Below, one piece after another: positions 1 through 9,602 of a stretch of 64,000 bases of DNA. The notes below the pieces were generated by a model that was given only the letters and a program-made list of their open reading frames with translations, was not told the origin of the DNA and ran no database searches. The stretch comes from Candidatus Zhuqueibacterota bacterium (GTDB taxonomy: Bacteria > Zhuqueibacterota > Zhuqueibacteria > Residuimicrobiales > Oceaniaggregativiventaceae), in NCBI GenBank assembly GCA_014728085.1, contig WJMF01000224.1, positions 1 to 64,000 of the forward strand. Reading direction: 5' to 3'. The position numbers and the translations under genes are program-made. How positions within the stretch are numbered: position 1 is the stretch's first letter; every line of letters begins with the position of its first letter.

Positions 1-2
1 GT

Positions 3-125
3 CTTTATACAAGAAGGTGGTATGGCAAAGATCATTCAGGGCGTCCGGTCTCTGCGGGAACCTATTTTTGCAGTTTACGGGTTTCGGGTGTTGAAGAAAG
101 CAAAAAGATCGTTCTACTGCACTGA
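3..125 (+). CDS. C-terminal end of a FlgD-like sorted exported protein (partial)
   Basis: The 5' part lies outside the window; 40 codons remain before TGA. The peptide carries the end of a FlgD-Ig-like (type IX-like) sorting domain: a WYGKD segment, then SGRPVSAGTYFC and the terminal ESKKIVLLH. This matches the W.G.D..G..V.AG.YF......KK..LLK pattern of the sorting domains in the genes at 5423 and 8783. The protein is therefore probably exported through the outer membrane and trimmed or anchored there. Nothing can be said of its catalytic part. It converges on the hydrolase gene at 169-2382, with about 43 bases between the stops and no clear terminator. Confidence 0.75.
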   Translation, partial: LYTRRWYGKDHSGRPVSAGTYFCSLRVSGVEESKKIVLLH

Positions 126-168
126 TCACAATAGCAGCGTCTGATGCGCTTGGCGAAGGATGTCCGGT

Positions 169-2382
169 TTAAGGTTTTATTAAAACGAATTTACCCTTCA
201 TCGGATAGGGAGATTTTGCGTTTCTGGATGTTGTAATGTTGAAGAAATATGTTCCGGGGGGGGCCTGCTCACCGCTTTGACTTTTGCCGTCCCACCGCCA
301 TCTCTGATTTCCGCCCACCTGCGTTTTGAGCCGGGTATGAAAGATTTGCTGGCCGAGCAGATTATAGATTCGCAGATCGATAACATCTGGATTCCTCAGG
401 TCAAAGTGAAAATCCGCATGCTTCCGCGCCGGATTGGGCAGAACATAAGCAAAAGGTTGCTTGCTGTTTTGTACCGTAAAGTGAACGTTAATCCATTCAG
501 AATAGTGGAAAGAGCCATCGTTATCGATTTGTTTCAGGCGAAATTTGTAATACCCCGGTCTGTCGGGCTGATAAGTAAAGCTATATACCTGCTCTTCAAC
601 CGTCGTGCCGTTTCCCCGAATAAACGCCAGGGTGGTGAAGTTGACACCGTCATCACTCATGTTGATTTCAAACCCATAATTGTTGCTTTCCGAGGATGTC
701 TGCCATTGTAAATGAATCGCGTTGTTTAGAACTTTTGCACTAAAGTGACTCAATTCAACAGGAGTCAGGTTTTGCTCATATTGTTCCTCGACAATATAAA
801 GAACAACATCTTCGTCATATAGCGGTGTCTGAAAAGATTTAAAGCCATCATAATCATAGCTCTTTACTTGGCGACTGCCGTGCCAAGCACCGGTTTTTGG
901 ATCATAAAACTGATAATAATACGCTCCTTTTTTTACTTTTACATCGAGTTCATGTTGCATGTTCTGAGATTGGCTATAGAGGTAAAGGACATATTCGCAT
1001 CCCGGCTTTGCCAGGCAAAACACCGTTCCCGATTGCGAAGAGGCAAGATCGTCGGCGGGAGTCAGTTTATTTACATTGATCAAGCTTTGAACAAATTTTG
1101 CATAGTGTCCCAGATATTGAGTAATGGTGTTTGGGACCGTTCGAATGTCTGCCCAGCAATAATCGCTTGACCCTATGGCTCCGGCTGTAAAATTACCCCA
1201 GAATGTTCCTCTGTACCAGTCATGATTTTCCTCAATCGTACCGTTGCCACCCGGCTTTAATTCGTTCCAGTAGAGAGGGCGGCCGTTGCTGTAACCGTTA
1301 GGGTCCTGTAAAGCTTTGTTGTGGGTAAAATCCCATTGCCAGGGATAGCATTTGAGAGACGCATGGGGGAATGTTATGTCGAGCGGATAAGGCCCGGTAT
1401 ACATCTCAGAGCCACCAACAGGTATGTCATAGGGATCGTACGCTTTTATCCAGGGCATATAGGCGGACGTAGCTGCATATGCTGACACATCGAGGCGTTC
1501 TGCTTCGTTCCACAGTTCCCACTGTACATTGGGAAACGCAGCATAGCGGGCTATGATATATTGCAGATAAAATTTGGTTGCTTCGACATAGCTGTTTGGA
1601 TTCCATGGTTCGAGGAGGATGTCATTTACCGAACTTGGATTACGGCTGGACCAACTGACTCCTTCTTTGCGCCTGCCCCAGATATCAAAAATATTTAATT
1701 GAACGACAATACCCAGATTCATGGCATAGCGGATGATCTCATCGGCTGTTCTTAAAAAAACCAGATTCATGGATTGCAAATCGTAATTTAAAGGCAACAC
1801 CTGAATTTTTAACAACACGCTGTTTAATCCCATTTCAGCGATCGTATCGAGATAATTCTTTACATAATTTATATATGCAGCGGTTTCCAGACGTTCGGGA
1901 TAGCTCAGGTTTTGCAAATCATCGGTGCCGAAAGGGCGCAGAAAACAGAGGTATTTTCCCCCCACCATGTGCAAAGGCGTTCCGTCTTCATAACACAATT
2001 TTCGGTTATTATCCGGATCTATTTTGATATGGCCATGAAGCCGGGGGTTTTTCTTTTCACCACAGATAAAAAATCCCATACCGGTTTTTTGATCAAAGCG
2101 CCAATTGAATATCCATTGCCCTTTTTCGTTTGACATAAACCGGGTCAGGTAGGTATTGTTGCCGTTGTAAAACCCGTCAACCAGAATTTTTTTGCCGCCG
2201 GGAGAAATAAATTCAGTGGTGACTTTGGGGTTTTTAAATGGCGTTGCGTAGGATGTAGAGGAAATGAATTCAATTTCTACGATTTCATAAAGCGGGACAT
2301 TGCTTTTTTTGAGGTGAACCGTAACTGCGCTTGCCGATACTGATGACAAAATGATGCAGAGTGATACAAGTCTTTTCCACAT
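169..2382 (-). CDS. Secreted glycoside hydrolase-like protein (DUF5060 / GH5-like barrel) with sorting domain
   Basis: 737 aa. Residues 1-19 form a signal peptide (MWKRLVSLCIILSSVSASA). Residues about 20-110 resemble DUF5060, the beta-sandwich found ahead of some family-5-like hydrolases. Residues about 130-450 look like a TIM-barrel glycosidase: NVQWELWNEAERLD contains the Asn-Glu pair typical of a clan-A acid/base, and a second WNE (LYWNELKPGG) is a candidate nucleophile region. After TPVELSHFSA comes a beta-sandwich of the kind common ahead of sorting domains (SSESNNYGFE), and residues about 650-737 form a FlgD-like sorting domain ending GKFVLIKP. A cell-surface or secreted polysaccharide hydrolase is likely; the substrate cannot be read. 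ATG start with a weak GGAA upstream. It lies downstream of the glucan phosphorylase on the same strand, 93 bases away. Confidence 0.8.
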   Translation of the reverse strand: MWKRLVSLCIILSSVSASAVTVHLKKSNVPLYEIVEIEFISSTSYATPFKNPKVTTEFISPGGKKILVDGFYNGNNTYLTRFMSNEKGQWIFNWRFDQKTGMGFFICGEKKNPRLHGHIKIDPDNNRKLCYEDGTPLHMVGGKYLCFLRPFGTDDLQNLSYPERLETAAYINYVKNYLDTIAEMGLNSVLLKIQVLPLNYDLQSMNLVFLRTADEIIRYAMNLGIVVQLNIFDIWGRRKEGVSWSSRNPSSVNDILLEPWNPNSYVEATKFYLQYIIARYAAFPNVQWELWNEAERLDVSAYAATSAYMPWIKAYDPYDIPVGGSEMYTGPYPLDITFPHASLKCYPWQWDFTHNKALQDPNGYSNGRPLYWNELKPGGNGTIEENHDWYRGTFWGNFTAGAIGSSDYCWADIRTVPNTITQYLGHYAKFVQSLINVNKLTPADDLASSQSGTVFCLAKPGCEYVLYLYSQSQNMQHELDVKVKKGAYYYQFYDPKTGAWHGSRQVKSYDYDGFKSFQTPLYDEDVVLYIVEEQYEQNLTPVELSHFSAKVLNNAIHLQWQTSSESNNYGFEINMSDDGVNFTTLAFIRGNGTTVEEQVYSFTYQPDRPGYYKFRLKQIDNDGSFHYSEWINVHFTVQNSKQPFAYVLPNPARKHADFHFDLRNPDVIDLRIYNLLGQQIFHTRLKTQVGGNQRWRWDGKSQSGEQAPPGTYFFNITTSRNAKSPYPMKGKFVLIKP

Positions 2383-2475
2383 GACACACTATTCCGTATA
2401 TTTTGTACACTTTTCTGTAGAATATATAAAGTAGCAAGAGGTGTGCCAACCGGGTTGTCTTTTAGGGAAATTCGG

Positions 2476-5037
2476 TCAACTGTTTTGTTCGTTATACCAG
2501 TGTACCAATCCCATTTCAAATGGATTTGTTAGTTCAGGATGTTTTGGCCTGATTCGAACCAGCAATCCATGCTGGCCCGTTGTTTCGCAGGGGACATGAG
2601 CATGATAATCGATGGTTTTCTCGCGAGTTTCTGCGGGTGACATTTCGAGAGATTTGCCGTTTTGTATTTCACCCTGGGCGTTGAGATGGCCGTAATAAAT
2701 TTCAACGCTTATATCATCTGTCTTCAAGCCGTCAATAGTTATTTTGGAGCGGACCTGAAGCGAATTACCTACTTTGATTTCCCTGTCTTCCACAGTCACG
2801 CTCGTGACTTTGATTTTATTCCAGTTTTTCTGAATTTTTTCTTTCCAGGCAATGAGATCTTTGGTGGCCTGAAACTGATTATCGCTCAGTCGTTCCCATC
2901 TCTCTTCGGCTTGAATATAGAACTGTTCGAAATAGTCTCTGACCATTCGATGCGTATTGTATTGGGGACAGACTTTTTGAATGCTGTTTTTCATCATTTC
3001 GATCCATCTCCTTGGCAGATCACTTCTTCCCCGATCATAAAAAATTGGTATAACGCTGTTTTCCAGCAGATCATAAAGCGCTTCGGCTTCAATATCATCT
3101 TGTTCTTCATGGTCCTGATAAACTTCACCGCGGCCGATGGCCCAGCCGACATTGTTATTATAGGCTTCATCCCACCAGCCATCGAGGATACTCAAATTCA
3201 GAACCCCGTTTGCACCTGCTTTCATACCGCTTGTACCGCTGGCTTCCCGTGGTCGGCGCGGTGTGTTTAACCAGACATCAACACCGCTGATCATATGGGA
3301 TGCAATTCGCATGTCATAGTCTTCCAGGAAAACGATTTTATTGCGAAGGTCCGTATGGCGAATGGTGTTGACAATGTCTTTAATAATTCCCTTACCGACA
3401 TTGTCATGCGGGTGAGCTTTGCCGGAAAAAACAAGCTGCACCGGGTGTTCAGGGTTGTTCAACAGTTTTTCCAGACGCTTTAAATCTTTAAAAAGGAGAT
3501 AGGCTCTTTTATACTGGGCAAACCTGCGACCAAATCCTATAGTGAGTGCTTTCGGATCCAAAACTTCCCGGGCCAGCTCTACCTCGTTTGAGCTTGCTCC
3601 TGAATTTTCCAGTTGTTTCTGCAGGTTTTTACGGGCAAAGGCGACGAGCTGTTCCCGCTGGCGTTCGTGTGCCCGCCAGAGTTCTTCGTCCGGAATTTGC
3701 TGTATCCGGGTCCAGACCTGGCTTTCAAGGGGCTGGTTGAACCACTTGGGTCCGAGGTAATGGTGAAAGAGATCCGCCAGATCTTCGGAAATCCAGGTTT
3801 GTATATGCACACCATTGGTTACGTGGGTAATGGGCACTTCGTTTTCCGGCAGCTCGGGCCATAAATAGTTCCACATGGCTCTGGCGATCTCTCCGTGCAG
3901 GCGGCTAACCCCGTTATATTGACCGGTGGTATTGATGGCGAAAATGGCCATATTGAATTTACCTTCCGTCTGTGGCAGATGAACACCTCCGAGCTCAAGG
4001 AATTCTTTTTTGCTGATGTTAAAGGACTGATAATAGGATGCCAGGTAATGTTCCACCAAATTGGGGTCGAATTCATCGATACCGGCTTGTACCGGAGTAT
4101 GGCTGGTAAAAACCGTACCGCCGCGAATGGCTTCTTTTGCCTCGTTAAAGGTGAGATTGTATTCACTCATGATTAACCTGATGCGTTCGAGAGCAAGAAA
4201 AGCAGAATGACCTTCATTCATATGACAAACGGTCGGAGAGATGTCCAGCGCGTGTAAAGCCCGCATACCTCCTATTCCCAAAAGAATTTCCTGCTGAATA
4301 CGCAATTCTTTATCACCACCATAGAGGCGGTCGGTTATATTTTTATCTTTATCATTATTTCTTGCAATATTGGTATCTAAAAGATAGAGCTCGATTCGGC
4401 CGATCCTGGCCTTCCAGATTTGAGCGAATACCTCGCGGTCAGGAAATTCAACGGATATGATGACAGGTGTATTCTCTTTCTCTACCAGTTGAATGGGCAG
4501 ATTATAAAAGTCGCTTTCAGGATAAGTTTCCTGCTGCCAACCGTCGCTGGAGAGATATTGATGAAAATATCCTTCCTGATAAAGCAAACCGACGGCGACC
4601 AACGGCAGTCCAAGATCACTGGAAGATTTTAAATGATCTGCAGCGAGAATGCCCAATCCGCCCGAATAAATCGGCAGTGCCGACGCAAGCCCATATTCCA
4701 TTGAGAAATAAGCAATTGTGAATGCCTTGTGATTGCTGTTGATTTTATCAAACCAGGTAGGCTTTGACAGGTATTTTTCAAGCGTTTCACGAGAACGGCT
4801 GAGATGCGATAAATACCCTTCATCCTGTCTTCTGTTTGATAGCCGTTTTTGATCGATATTCCCGAGCAGATAGGCGGGGTTTCGATCGCATTCTTCCCAA
4901 AGCGATCTGTCCAGGCGCCTGAAAAGATGCTGAAAATCAGCATCCCATGTCCAGTAAAAATTATTGGCCAGAGTTTGTAAGGCCTGTAGTTCCTGGGGTA
5001 ATGACGGGGTTACTTTATATGTTTGCAGTTTTTTCAT
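2476..5037 (-). CDS. glgP: Alpha-glucan (glycogen/maltodextrin) phosphorylase, GT35
   Basis: 853 aa, the length of the bacterial/archaeal 'short' alpha-glucan phosphorylase branch rather than the classical glycogen phosphorylase branch. An N-terminal DUF3417-like region (FYWTWDADFQHLFRRLD) precedes the GT-B fold. The pyridoxal-phosphate lysine sits in EASGTSGMKAGANG, and HMNEGHSAFLALERIR and THVTNGVH are further conserved segments. The enzyme releases glucose-1-phosphate from alpha-1,4-glucans in the cytoplasm. ATG start preceded by AGGA about 9 bases upstream. A secreted hydrolase follows on the same strand, so the pair may link extracellular carbohydrate use with storage glucan turnover; that link is inference. 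Confidence 0.93.
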   Translation of the reverse strand: MKKLQTYKVTPSLPQELQALQTLANNFYWTWDADFQHLFRRLDRSLWEECDRNPAYLLGNIDQKRLSNRRQDEGYLSHLSRSRETLEKYLSKPTWFDKINSNHKAFTIAYFSMEYGLASALPIYSGGLGILAADHLKSSSDLGLPLVAVGLLYQEGYFHQYLSSDGWQQETYPESDFYNLPIQLVEKENTPVIISVEFPDREVFAQIWKARIGRIELYLLDTNIARNNDKDKNITDRLYGGDKELRIQQEILLGIGGMRALHALDISPTVCHMNEGHSAFLALERIRLIMSEYNLTFNEAKEAIRGGTVFTSHTPVQAGIDEFDPNLVEHYLASYYQSFNISKKEFLELGGVHLPQTEGKFNMAIFAINTTGQYNGVSRLHGEIARAMWNYLWPELPENEVPITHVTNGVHIQTWISEDLADLFHHYLGPKWFNQPLESQVWTRIQQIPDEELWRAHERQREQLVAFARKNLQKQLENSGASSNEVELAREVLDPKALTIGFGRRFAQYKRAYLLFKDLKRLEKLLNNPEHPVQLVFSGKAHPHDNVGKGIIKDIVNTIRHTDLRNKIVFLEDYDMRIASHMISGVDVWLNTPRRPREASGTSGMKAGANGVLNLSILDGWWDEAYNNNVGWAIGRGEVYQDHEEQDDIEAEALYDLLENSVIPIFYDRGRSDLPRRWIEMMKNSIQKVCPQYNTHRMVRDYFEQFYIQAEERWERLSDNQFQATKDLIAWKEKIQKNWNKIKVTSVTVEDREIKVGNSLQVRSKITIDGLKTDDISVEIYYGHLNAQGEIQNGKSLEMSPAETREKTIDYHAHVPCETTGQHGLLVRIRPKHPELTNPFEMGLVHWYNEQNS

Positions 5038-5422
5038 AATAATATTCCTGTTCGGAAGGTTTTAACTTGTTTTGCCGTTTTGTGATCCAGTACACATATA
5101 TTCTGGTAAAAAGTAAATATTAATATAAAAAAAGTAAATGTACTATCCAATTAAAATGTTTTTATGTTTGGCATGTTCATTGCAAAATCACAATAAACGT
5201 GATACCAAAGTAAAACCGGCTACCAGCAACTGGCATTATAAAACATTGATAATATAGCAATTACAAATTTTTTCTTCGCGCAGGCATTTTGATAAAATTG
5301 CCTTTCACGAGAAATCAGGTGTATCAGATTGGTGTAGCGTATCACAGAGAGACAGAGCAACCTCGTACCGCAGCAAGACATTTTTTTTGTAATTCATTTT
5401 ATAACAGATAATGGAGGGAATG
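5038..5422. promoter_or_regulatory. Divergent intergenic region between glgP and the cohesin-like gene
   Basis: 385 bases of AT-rich sequence separating divergently transcribed genes, so it should hold promoters for both. I could not fix a convincing -35/-10 pair on either strand. An imperfect palindrome lies at 5282-5303 (AGGCATTTT, GAT, then AAAATTGCCT with one bulged base), which could be an operator or hairpin. A GGAGGG at 5413-5418 is the ribosome-binding site of the plus-strand gene. No small gene is apparent. Confidence 0.45.
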
Positions 5423-6847
5423 ATGAAACTCGCGTTAAAACTCTTTTTTATCGGAATGATTTCTTTTGTGACGTTGGTGTTTGGCGGCAATTCAGATACA
5501 CTATACGTGACGCACAGCAGTGGATTGCCAGGATCGACGAATAAAGAGTTCATGATCAAAATGTCCAACGCCGACACAGTACGAGGTATGAGTTTTGTGT
5601 TGACGGATCTGCCTGAATCGATTACGGTAACCGATGTGCAAATCCAGGTTAAGACAAATACGTTTCGGGTTTTTCGCACAGCGACGACTGAAGGCGGAGT
5701 AAAAGTGGTATTGATTCCGCAAGCCAACAAAACCGGTGACGATCGATATCTACTGCCCGGCACTGCTGCGGACTTGCTGAGAGTGATTTGCGACGTCAAT
5801 GCCGATGCGCCGGCCAAAACCAAGGCAACGCTACGGCTAGCCAATGTTGCCATCTCCAACATGGAAAATCTAACCGAGACATTTAACATCAAAGATGGCT
5901 ATTTTTGGCTTGGAGCAAAGGGCGATGTGGATACCACCTTTGTCGGGGTGGATATGTTCGACGTCCTCAGGATGATCGATATTGTATTAAATCGTCCTCC
6001 CGCTGCGACCGAGTATGATATCTGGTCCGGAGATCTCAATGGCGATGGGGTTATCGACATGGTTGACATCATCGAAGCCATTGACCTGGCCCTGCAGGGC
6101 ACGGTCATGTTTTCGAAAATGTCTGTTCCGATCATAGATGAATCTGTGAACAGCAGTGCCCGAATTGATGTTGGTGTTTTGCCCAACAATTTTATTGGTG
6201 AAACCCGGGTTCCGTTTGTGGTGCGCAGTACTGAGAATCTTCACGGCCTTATGCTTAGTCTTAACTATAACCGCAAGAAAATACATCTGTCAAAATCTCA
6301 GATAGAAAATCTCGCTCCTGAAGTCAAGGCGTCTTTCAAGTATACGGAAAATTCTCTGAATGTAATGCTGTATCGCATGGATGGAAAACCGGTGCTCTCT
6401 CAGGGAGAAAACTTTTTCGAGCTGTCGGTTCGGGTGAATGAAAAATTGGATCACGATGAACATATTCGCGTTATCCAGGCCCTTGCCGGTGGAGAAAAAG
6501 TCCGGAAAATCCAAACCATTTTTGGGGAGAATCAGCAACAGGAAAGCTATATACCCGAGACATTTGCTCTAGAGCAGAATTATCCCAATCCGTTTAACAT
6601 GTCTACGGTGATCAATTATGATGTTCCACCGTTGGAAGAAAAGAGCACAACTGTACGTCTGGCGATTTACAATACGAATGGTCAATTGGTTAAAGTGCTC
6701 GAGGACAGGCAACGGTCAGCAGGGCATTACAGCGTTCAGTGGAACGGTTATGATGAGCAGGGTCGCTATGTTGCCTCTGGTGTCTATTTTTATAAATTGA
6801 TTGCCGGTGATGTGGTCATTACGAAAAAGCTGGCGGTAATGAAGTAA
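5423..6847 (+). CDS. Exported cohesin-like / dockerin-like protein with FlgD sorting domain
   Basis: 474 aa from ATG 5423. The in-frame ATGs at 5411 and 5420 overlap or abut the GGAGGG ribosome-binding site, so 5423 is preferred. Residues 1-21 are a signal peptide. Residues about 25-160 form a cohesin-like beta-sandwich (LYVTHSSGLPGSTNKEFMI...RGMSFVLTDLP). Residues about 168-225 hold a dockerin-like calcium-loop pair: GDVDTTFVGVDMFDVLRMID, then GDLNGDGVIDMVDIIEAIDL. Residues about 245-370 form a second cohesin-like sandwich. Residues about 377-474 are a sorting domain beginning LEQNYPNPFN and ending KKLAVMK. No catalytic motif is visible; it is probably a surface scaffold or adhesion protein. 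It leads a three-gene run (6883, 8783) of proteins sharing these modules. Confidence 0.8.
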   Translation: MKLALKLFFIGMISFVTLVFGGNSDTLYVTHSSGLPGSTNKEFMIKMSNADTVRGMSFVLTDLPESITVTDVQIQVKTNTFRVFRTATTEGGVKVVLIPQANKTGDDRYLLPGTAADLLRVICDVNADAPAKTKATLRLANVAISNMENLTETFNIKDGYFWLGAKGDVDTTFVGVDMFDVLRMIDIVLNRPPAATEYDIWSGDLNGDGVIDMVDIIEAIDLALQGTVMFSKMSVPIIDESVNSSARIDVGVLPNNFIGETRVPFVVRSTENLHGLMLSLNYNRKKIHLSKSQIENLAPEVKASFKYTENSLNVMLYRMDGKPVLSQGENFFELSVRVNEKLDHDEHIRVIQALAGGEKVRKIQTIFGENQQQESYIPETFALEQNYPNPFNMSTVINYDVPPLEEKSTTVRLAIYNTNGQLVKVLEDRQRSAGHYSVQWNGYDEQGRYVASGVYFYKLIAGDVVITKKLAVMK

Positions 6848-6882
6848 TTTTTAAGTAAATGTAAAACAATGAGGTATAGATC

Positions 6883-8706
6883 ATGAAACTGAAAGTCTTT
6901 TTATTTATATTGCTTTTTGTTGCTGTTCAGGCAAATTCTCAGGTATTAACCGATGAATTCAACCGGGCAACCCTGGGCGCCAACTGGAGTGCGAATTCTT
7001 TTCTCTCGCTGTCAGCAGGGCGGCTGATTAATACCGCTGATTCCGCTTCCTGGGATTTTCTCGGTACCTACAAAGCTGCAGCCAATCCGTTTGAAGTTTC
7101 CATTCTCTGGGCAGCTTCAGCAAATGTCGAGGGAACCAACTCGGGTGGTATCGCAGTATATTTGGATCAACCCTCTTCTACAGCGAGTGGTTATCTTGTG
7201 TACAGGCGCTACGGAGCTATCAAGCTTTATGAGATTCAGAACGGTCAGCTTACGAATGCCATACAGACCAATAAATTTCCACAACAGTCCTATGCGCAGC
7301 CCGGAGATACCCTGACCATAAAACCGCGAACAGATGCCAGCGGACATCATTTTGATGTCTATATTAATGGGCAATTCGATGGTACGGTTACTGATGTTAA
7401 TAAATTACAGGGTAATGTCGCCAACAAGTATGCCGGTGTGATTCTCTATGGAGATCCCACTGACCGTAATGTATTCATTGAATCATTTCATCTCAAGGCT
7501 CCGTATATCAGCATTGCGGCCCCGAACGGCGGTGAAAAATATACCGGTAACAGTACCCAGAGCATCACCTGGACCAATCATAATTTTAATGGCGCCACGG
7601 TTGATATATATTTTTCAGATAATTCGGGACAGGACTGGCAGGTCGTTGAAATGGGCGTACCCAACAACGGCAGTTATTCCTGGGCAGTACCGGATGTGGC
7701 AGCAACGACATGTCGCATCAAGGTCGTCAATGCCGGCGCAGCGCTGCCCTATGATGTCAGTGACGATGATTTCGAGATCGAGGAAGATATTCCGACGGTT
7801 TCCATTACACGGCCGCAGGGAGGTGAAAATTGGATTATCGGAACCTCGCAGTTGATTAACTGGAATGCTTCCAGTTCGATTAACTTTGTGGATCTCTACT
7901 ATACTCTTGACGGCGGCTCCACAAGAACTCTTGTTAAAGGTTCTCTCTCGGCATCGCAGGGAAGCTATGTATGGACGATTCCGACCAATTTAATAGCCGA
8001 TAGTGTCCAGATTATTGTCGAAAAGACGGTGCTGGATCAGGTTTATTCTGATACCAGTGCATATTTTAAAATTTCGGCGCTGGCGCATCTTTACGTCAAA
8101 GATGCCAGTGGTGAACCGGGGACGACGGATAATATCGTGCGGATCGGTCTGAAGAATCAGGTGAACATAAACATGATCGCCTTTCGGGTAACCGATTCAA
8201 AGAGCGTACTTTCTATTCCAATTGTCGACAACAGCGTTTCGCCACCCATTATCAAAGTACGCGCGGTGGGCCGTACCAAAAATTTCACCATGCGGGCAAT
8301 CGCCGACGCAAACTATGTTACCATTGGTATTGTCCCTATTTCGAATTATATTCCTCCCAGCAGTTCCAGCAGTGATGATACGATTGTTGAGATTTATTAT
8401 GATATCGCCAATGATCCTACTCTGATCAATACGGCATCGGAGATGTTTTTGACCAACGTACTGGCATCCGCCGTCGATCAGGGGCCGATTGTTGCTCAGC
8501 TGTCAGAAGGGCATTTCTACTATGTCAAGGCAGGAGACCTGGTTACGCCTTTTGACACAGTCGATGACGCTGATGTGCAAAAAATGGCGGATATTGTGCT
8601 TGGTCTGGAGCCGCCTGACACCTATATGCAAAGCGGAGATATGGATAACGACGGCGATATAGACATCTATGACTTGATTGCTGTTTACGATCTGGCTTTT
8701 CCTTAA
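6883..8706 (+). CDS. Exported LamG-like, KNH-repeat, cohesin-like and dockerin-like protein
   Basis: 607 aa. Signal peptide 1-19 (ending VQANS). Residues about 20-205 resemble a concanavalin/LamG-type binding sandwich (LTDEFNRATLGANW). Two repeats of a Kre9/KNH-like domain follow: ISIAAPNGGEKYTGNSTQSITW at about 206 and VSITRPQGGENWIIGTSQLINW at about 305. A cohesin-like sandwich spans about 400-545 (AHLYVKDASGEPGTTDNIVRI, close to the first domain of the gene at 5423). The protein ends in a dockerin-like pair (VDDADVQKMADIVLG, then GDMDNDGDIDIYDLIAVYDLAFP). Unlike its two neighbours it has no FlgD sorting tail, so it may be held at the surface by another protein; that is inference. A strong hairpin follows the stop. 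Confidence 0.78.
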   Translation: MKLKVFLFILLFVAVQANSQVLTDEFNRATLGANWSANSFLSLSAGRLINTADSASWDFLGTYKAAANPFEVSILWAASANVEGTNSGGIAVYLDQPSSTASGYLVYRRYGAIKLYEIQNGQLTNAIQTNKFPQQSYAQPGDTLTIKPRTDASGHHFDVYINGQFDGTVTDVNKLQGNVANKYAGVILYGDPTDRNVFIESFHLKAPYISIAAPNGGEKYTGNSTQSITWTNHNFNGATVDIYFSDNSGQDWQVVEMGVPNNGSYSWAVPDVAATTCRIKVVNAGAALPYDVSDDDFEIEEDIPTVSITRPQGGENWIIGTSQLINWNASSSINFVDLYYTLDGGSTRTLVKGSLSASQGSYVWTIPTNLIADSVQIIVEKTVLDQVYSDTSAYFKISALAHLYVKDASGEPGTTDNIVRIGLKNQVNINMIAFRVTDSKSVLSIPIVDNSVSPPIIKVRAVGRTKNFTMRAIADANYVTIGIVPISNYIPPSSSSSDDTIVEIYYDIANDPTLINTASEMFLTNVLASAVDQGPIVAQLSEGHFYYVKAGDLVTPFDTVDDADVQKMADIVLGLEPPDTYMQSGDMDNDGDIDIYDLIAVYDLAFP

Positions 8707-8714
8707 ATGAGCAT

Positions 8715-8741
8715 AGAGCCGGGAATCTTTTTCCCGGCTCT
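8715..8741 (+). terminator. Hairpin terminator after the 6883 gene
   Basis: An 11-bp perfect stem, AGAGCCGGGAA at 8715-8725 and TTCCCGGCTCT at 8731-8741, with a 5-base loop. It begins 9 bases after the stop codon. The following tract (GTTTCCC) is only partly T-rich, so termination may be incomplete and the next gene could still receive transcription. Confidence 0.7.
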
Positions 8742-8782
8742 GTTTCCCTGAATACATTAAATGATTAAGGCGGGTGAGTATT

Positions 8783-9565
8783 ATGAAAAGAATACTGGCA
8801 ATAATTCTTTGCTTTATTATATCTCTCGCTGCTTACGGAGTTGATCTTACAGTAGGCTCAAATGTGGGGGCAGCGGGAACTTCTCAAAACGTAATACATG
8901 TCTCTCTGGCAAATGATGTTACCGTTCGTGGCGTTCAGCTGGATTTAACCGATGATCCTGATCTTTTGGTTCCGGATTCCGTTGTGGCTACCGAAAGAAC
9001 AGAAAATTTTACCATTGTTCCGCAGGATAACGACGGCGTGCTGACCATCCTTCTATTGTCTCTCGACGGAACCACTATTCAACCGGATAGCGGGGAGATC
9101 TTTAAGGTCTATTTTAGCATTTCACCGGATGCGCAGCAGGGTCAGGAGCTGGATTTGATTGTGGAAAACTCTGTAATTGTTCATAAAGAGGGTGATCAAA
9201 CCATCTATCTTCCCGTAACGGTTAACAATGGTAAATTCTACATCCAGAATACCACAGATGTGGGTGATGAAGATGCTGTCAAACCATCGGATTATGCTTT
9301 GATGCAAAACTACCCCAATCCGTTCAATCCGACCACCACCATTTCCTTTTCCCTGCCGGGAAAAACCCATGTAATGTTGAATATATACAATACAATCGGC
9401 CAGCTTGTCAGGACCCTGGTCAACCGATCTTTTCAGCCGGGTAAGCACCAGGTTGTCTGGAATGGGCATAATGATGCAGCAAGAGAGTTGCCCGCAGGTG
9501 TCTACTATTATCAACTGATGACACCGGATATCAAGATGACCAAAAAGCTGATACTGGTAAAGTGA
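8783..9565 (+). CDS. Small exported cohesin-like protein with FlgD sorting domain
   Basis: 260 aa from ATG 8783. A GTG three codons earlier (8774) also lies in frame, but GGCGGGTGA just upstream fits ATG 8783 and gives a clean signal peptide (MKRILAIILCFIISLAAYG). Residues about 20-155 form one cohesin-like beta-sandwich (VDLTVGSNVGAAGTSQNVI...VRGVQLDLTDDP), closely resembling the first domain of the gene at 5423. Residues about 172-260 form a FlgD-like sorting domain (LMQNYPNPFNPTTTISF to KKLILVK). The domain pair is the minimal form of a surface-anchored cohesin-like module. If the cohesin likeness is functional, its partners could be the dockerin-like ends of the two upstream proteins. It converges on the M48 protease gene with 37 bases between the stops. 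Confidence 0.8.
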   Translation: MKRILAIILCFIISLAAYGVDLTVGSNVGAAGTSQNVIHVSLANDVTVRGVQLDLTDDPDLLVPDSVVATERTENFTIVPQDNDGVLTILLLSLDGTTIQPDSGEIFKVYFSISPDAQQGQELDLIVENSVIVHKEGDQTIYLPVTVNNGKFYIQNTTDVGDEDAVKPSDYALMQNYPNPFNPTTTISFSLPGKTHVMLNIYNTIGQLVRTLVNRSFQPGKHQVVWNGHNDAARELPAGVYYYQLMTPDIKMTKKLILVK

Positions 9566-9602
9566 TACGGAGAAAGCGCGATAAAATATATTCAGATGGC
9601 AA

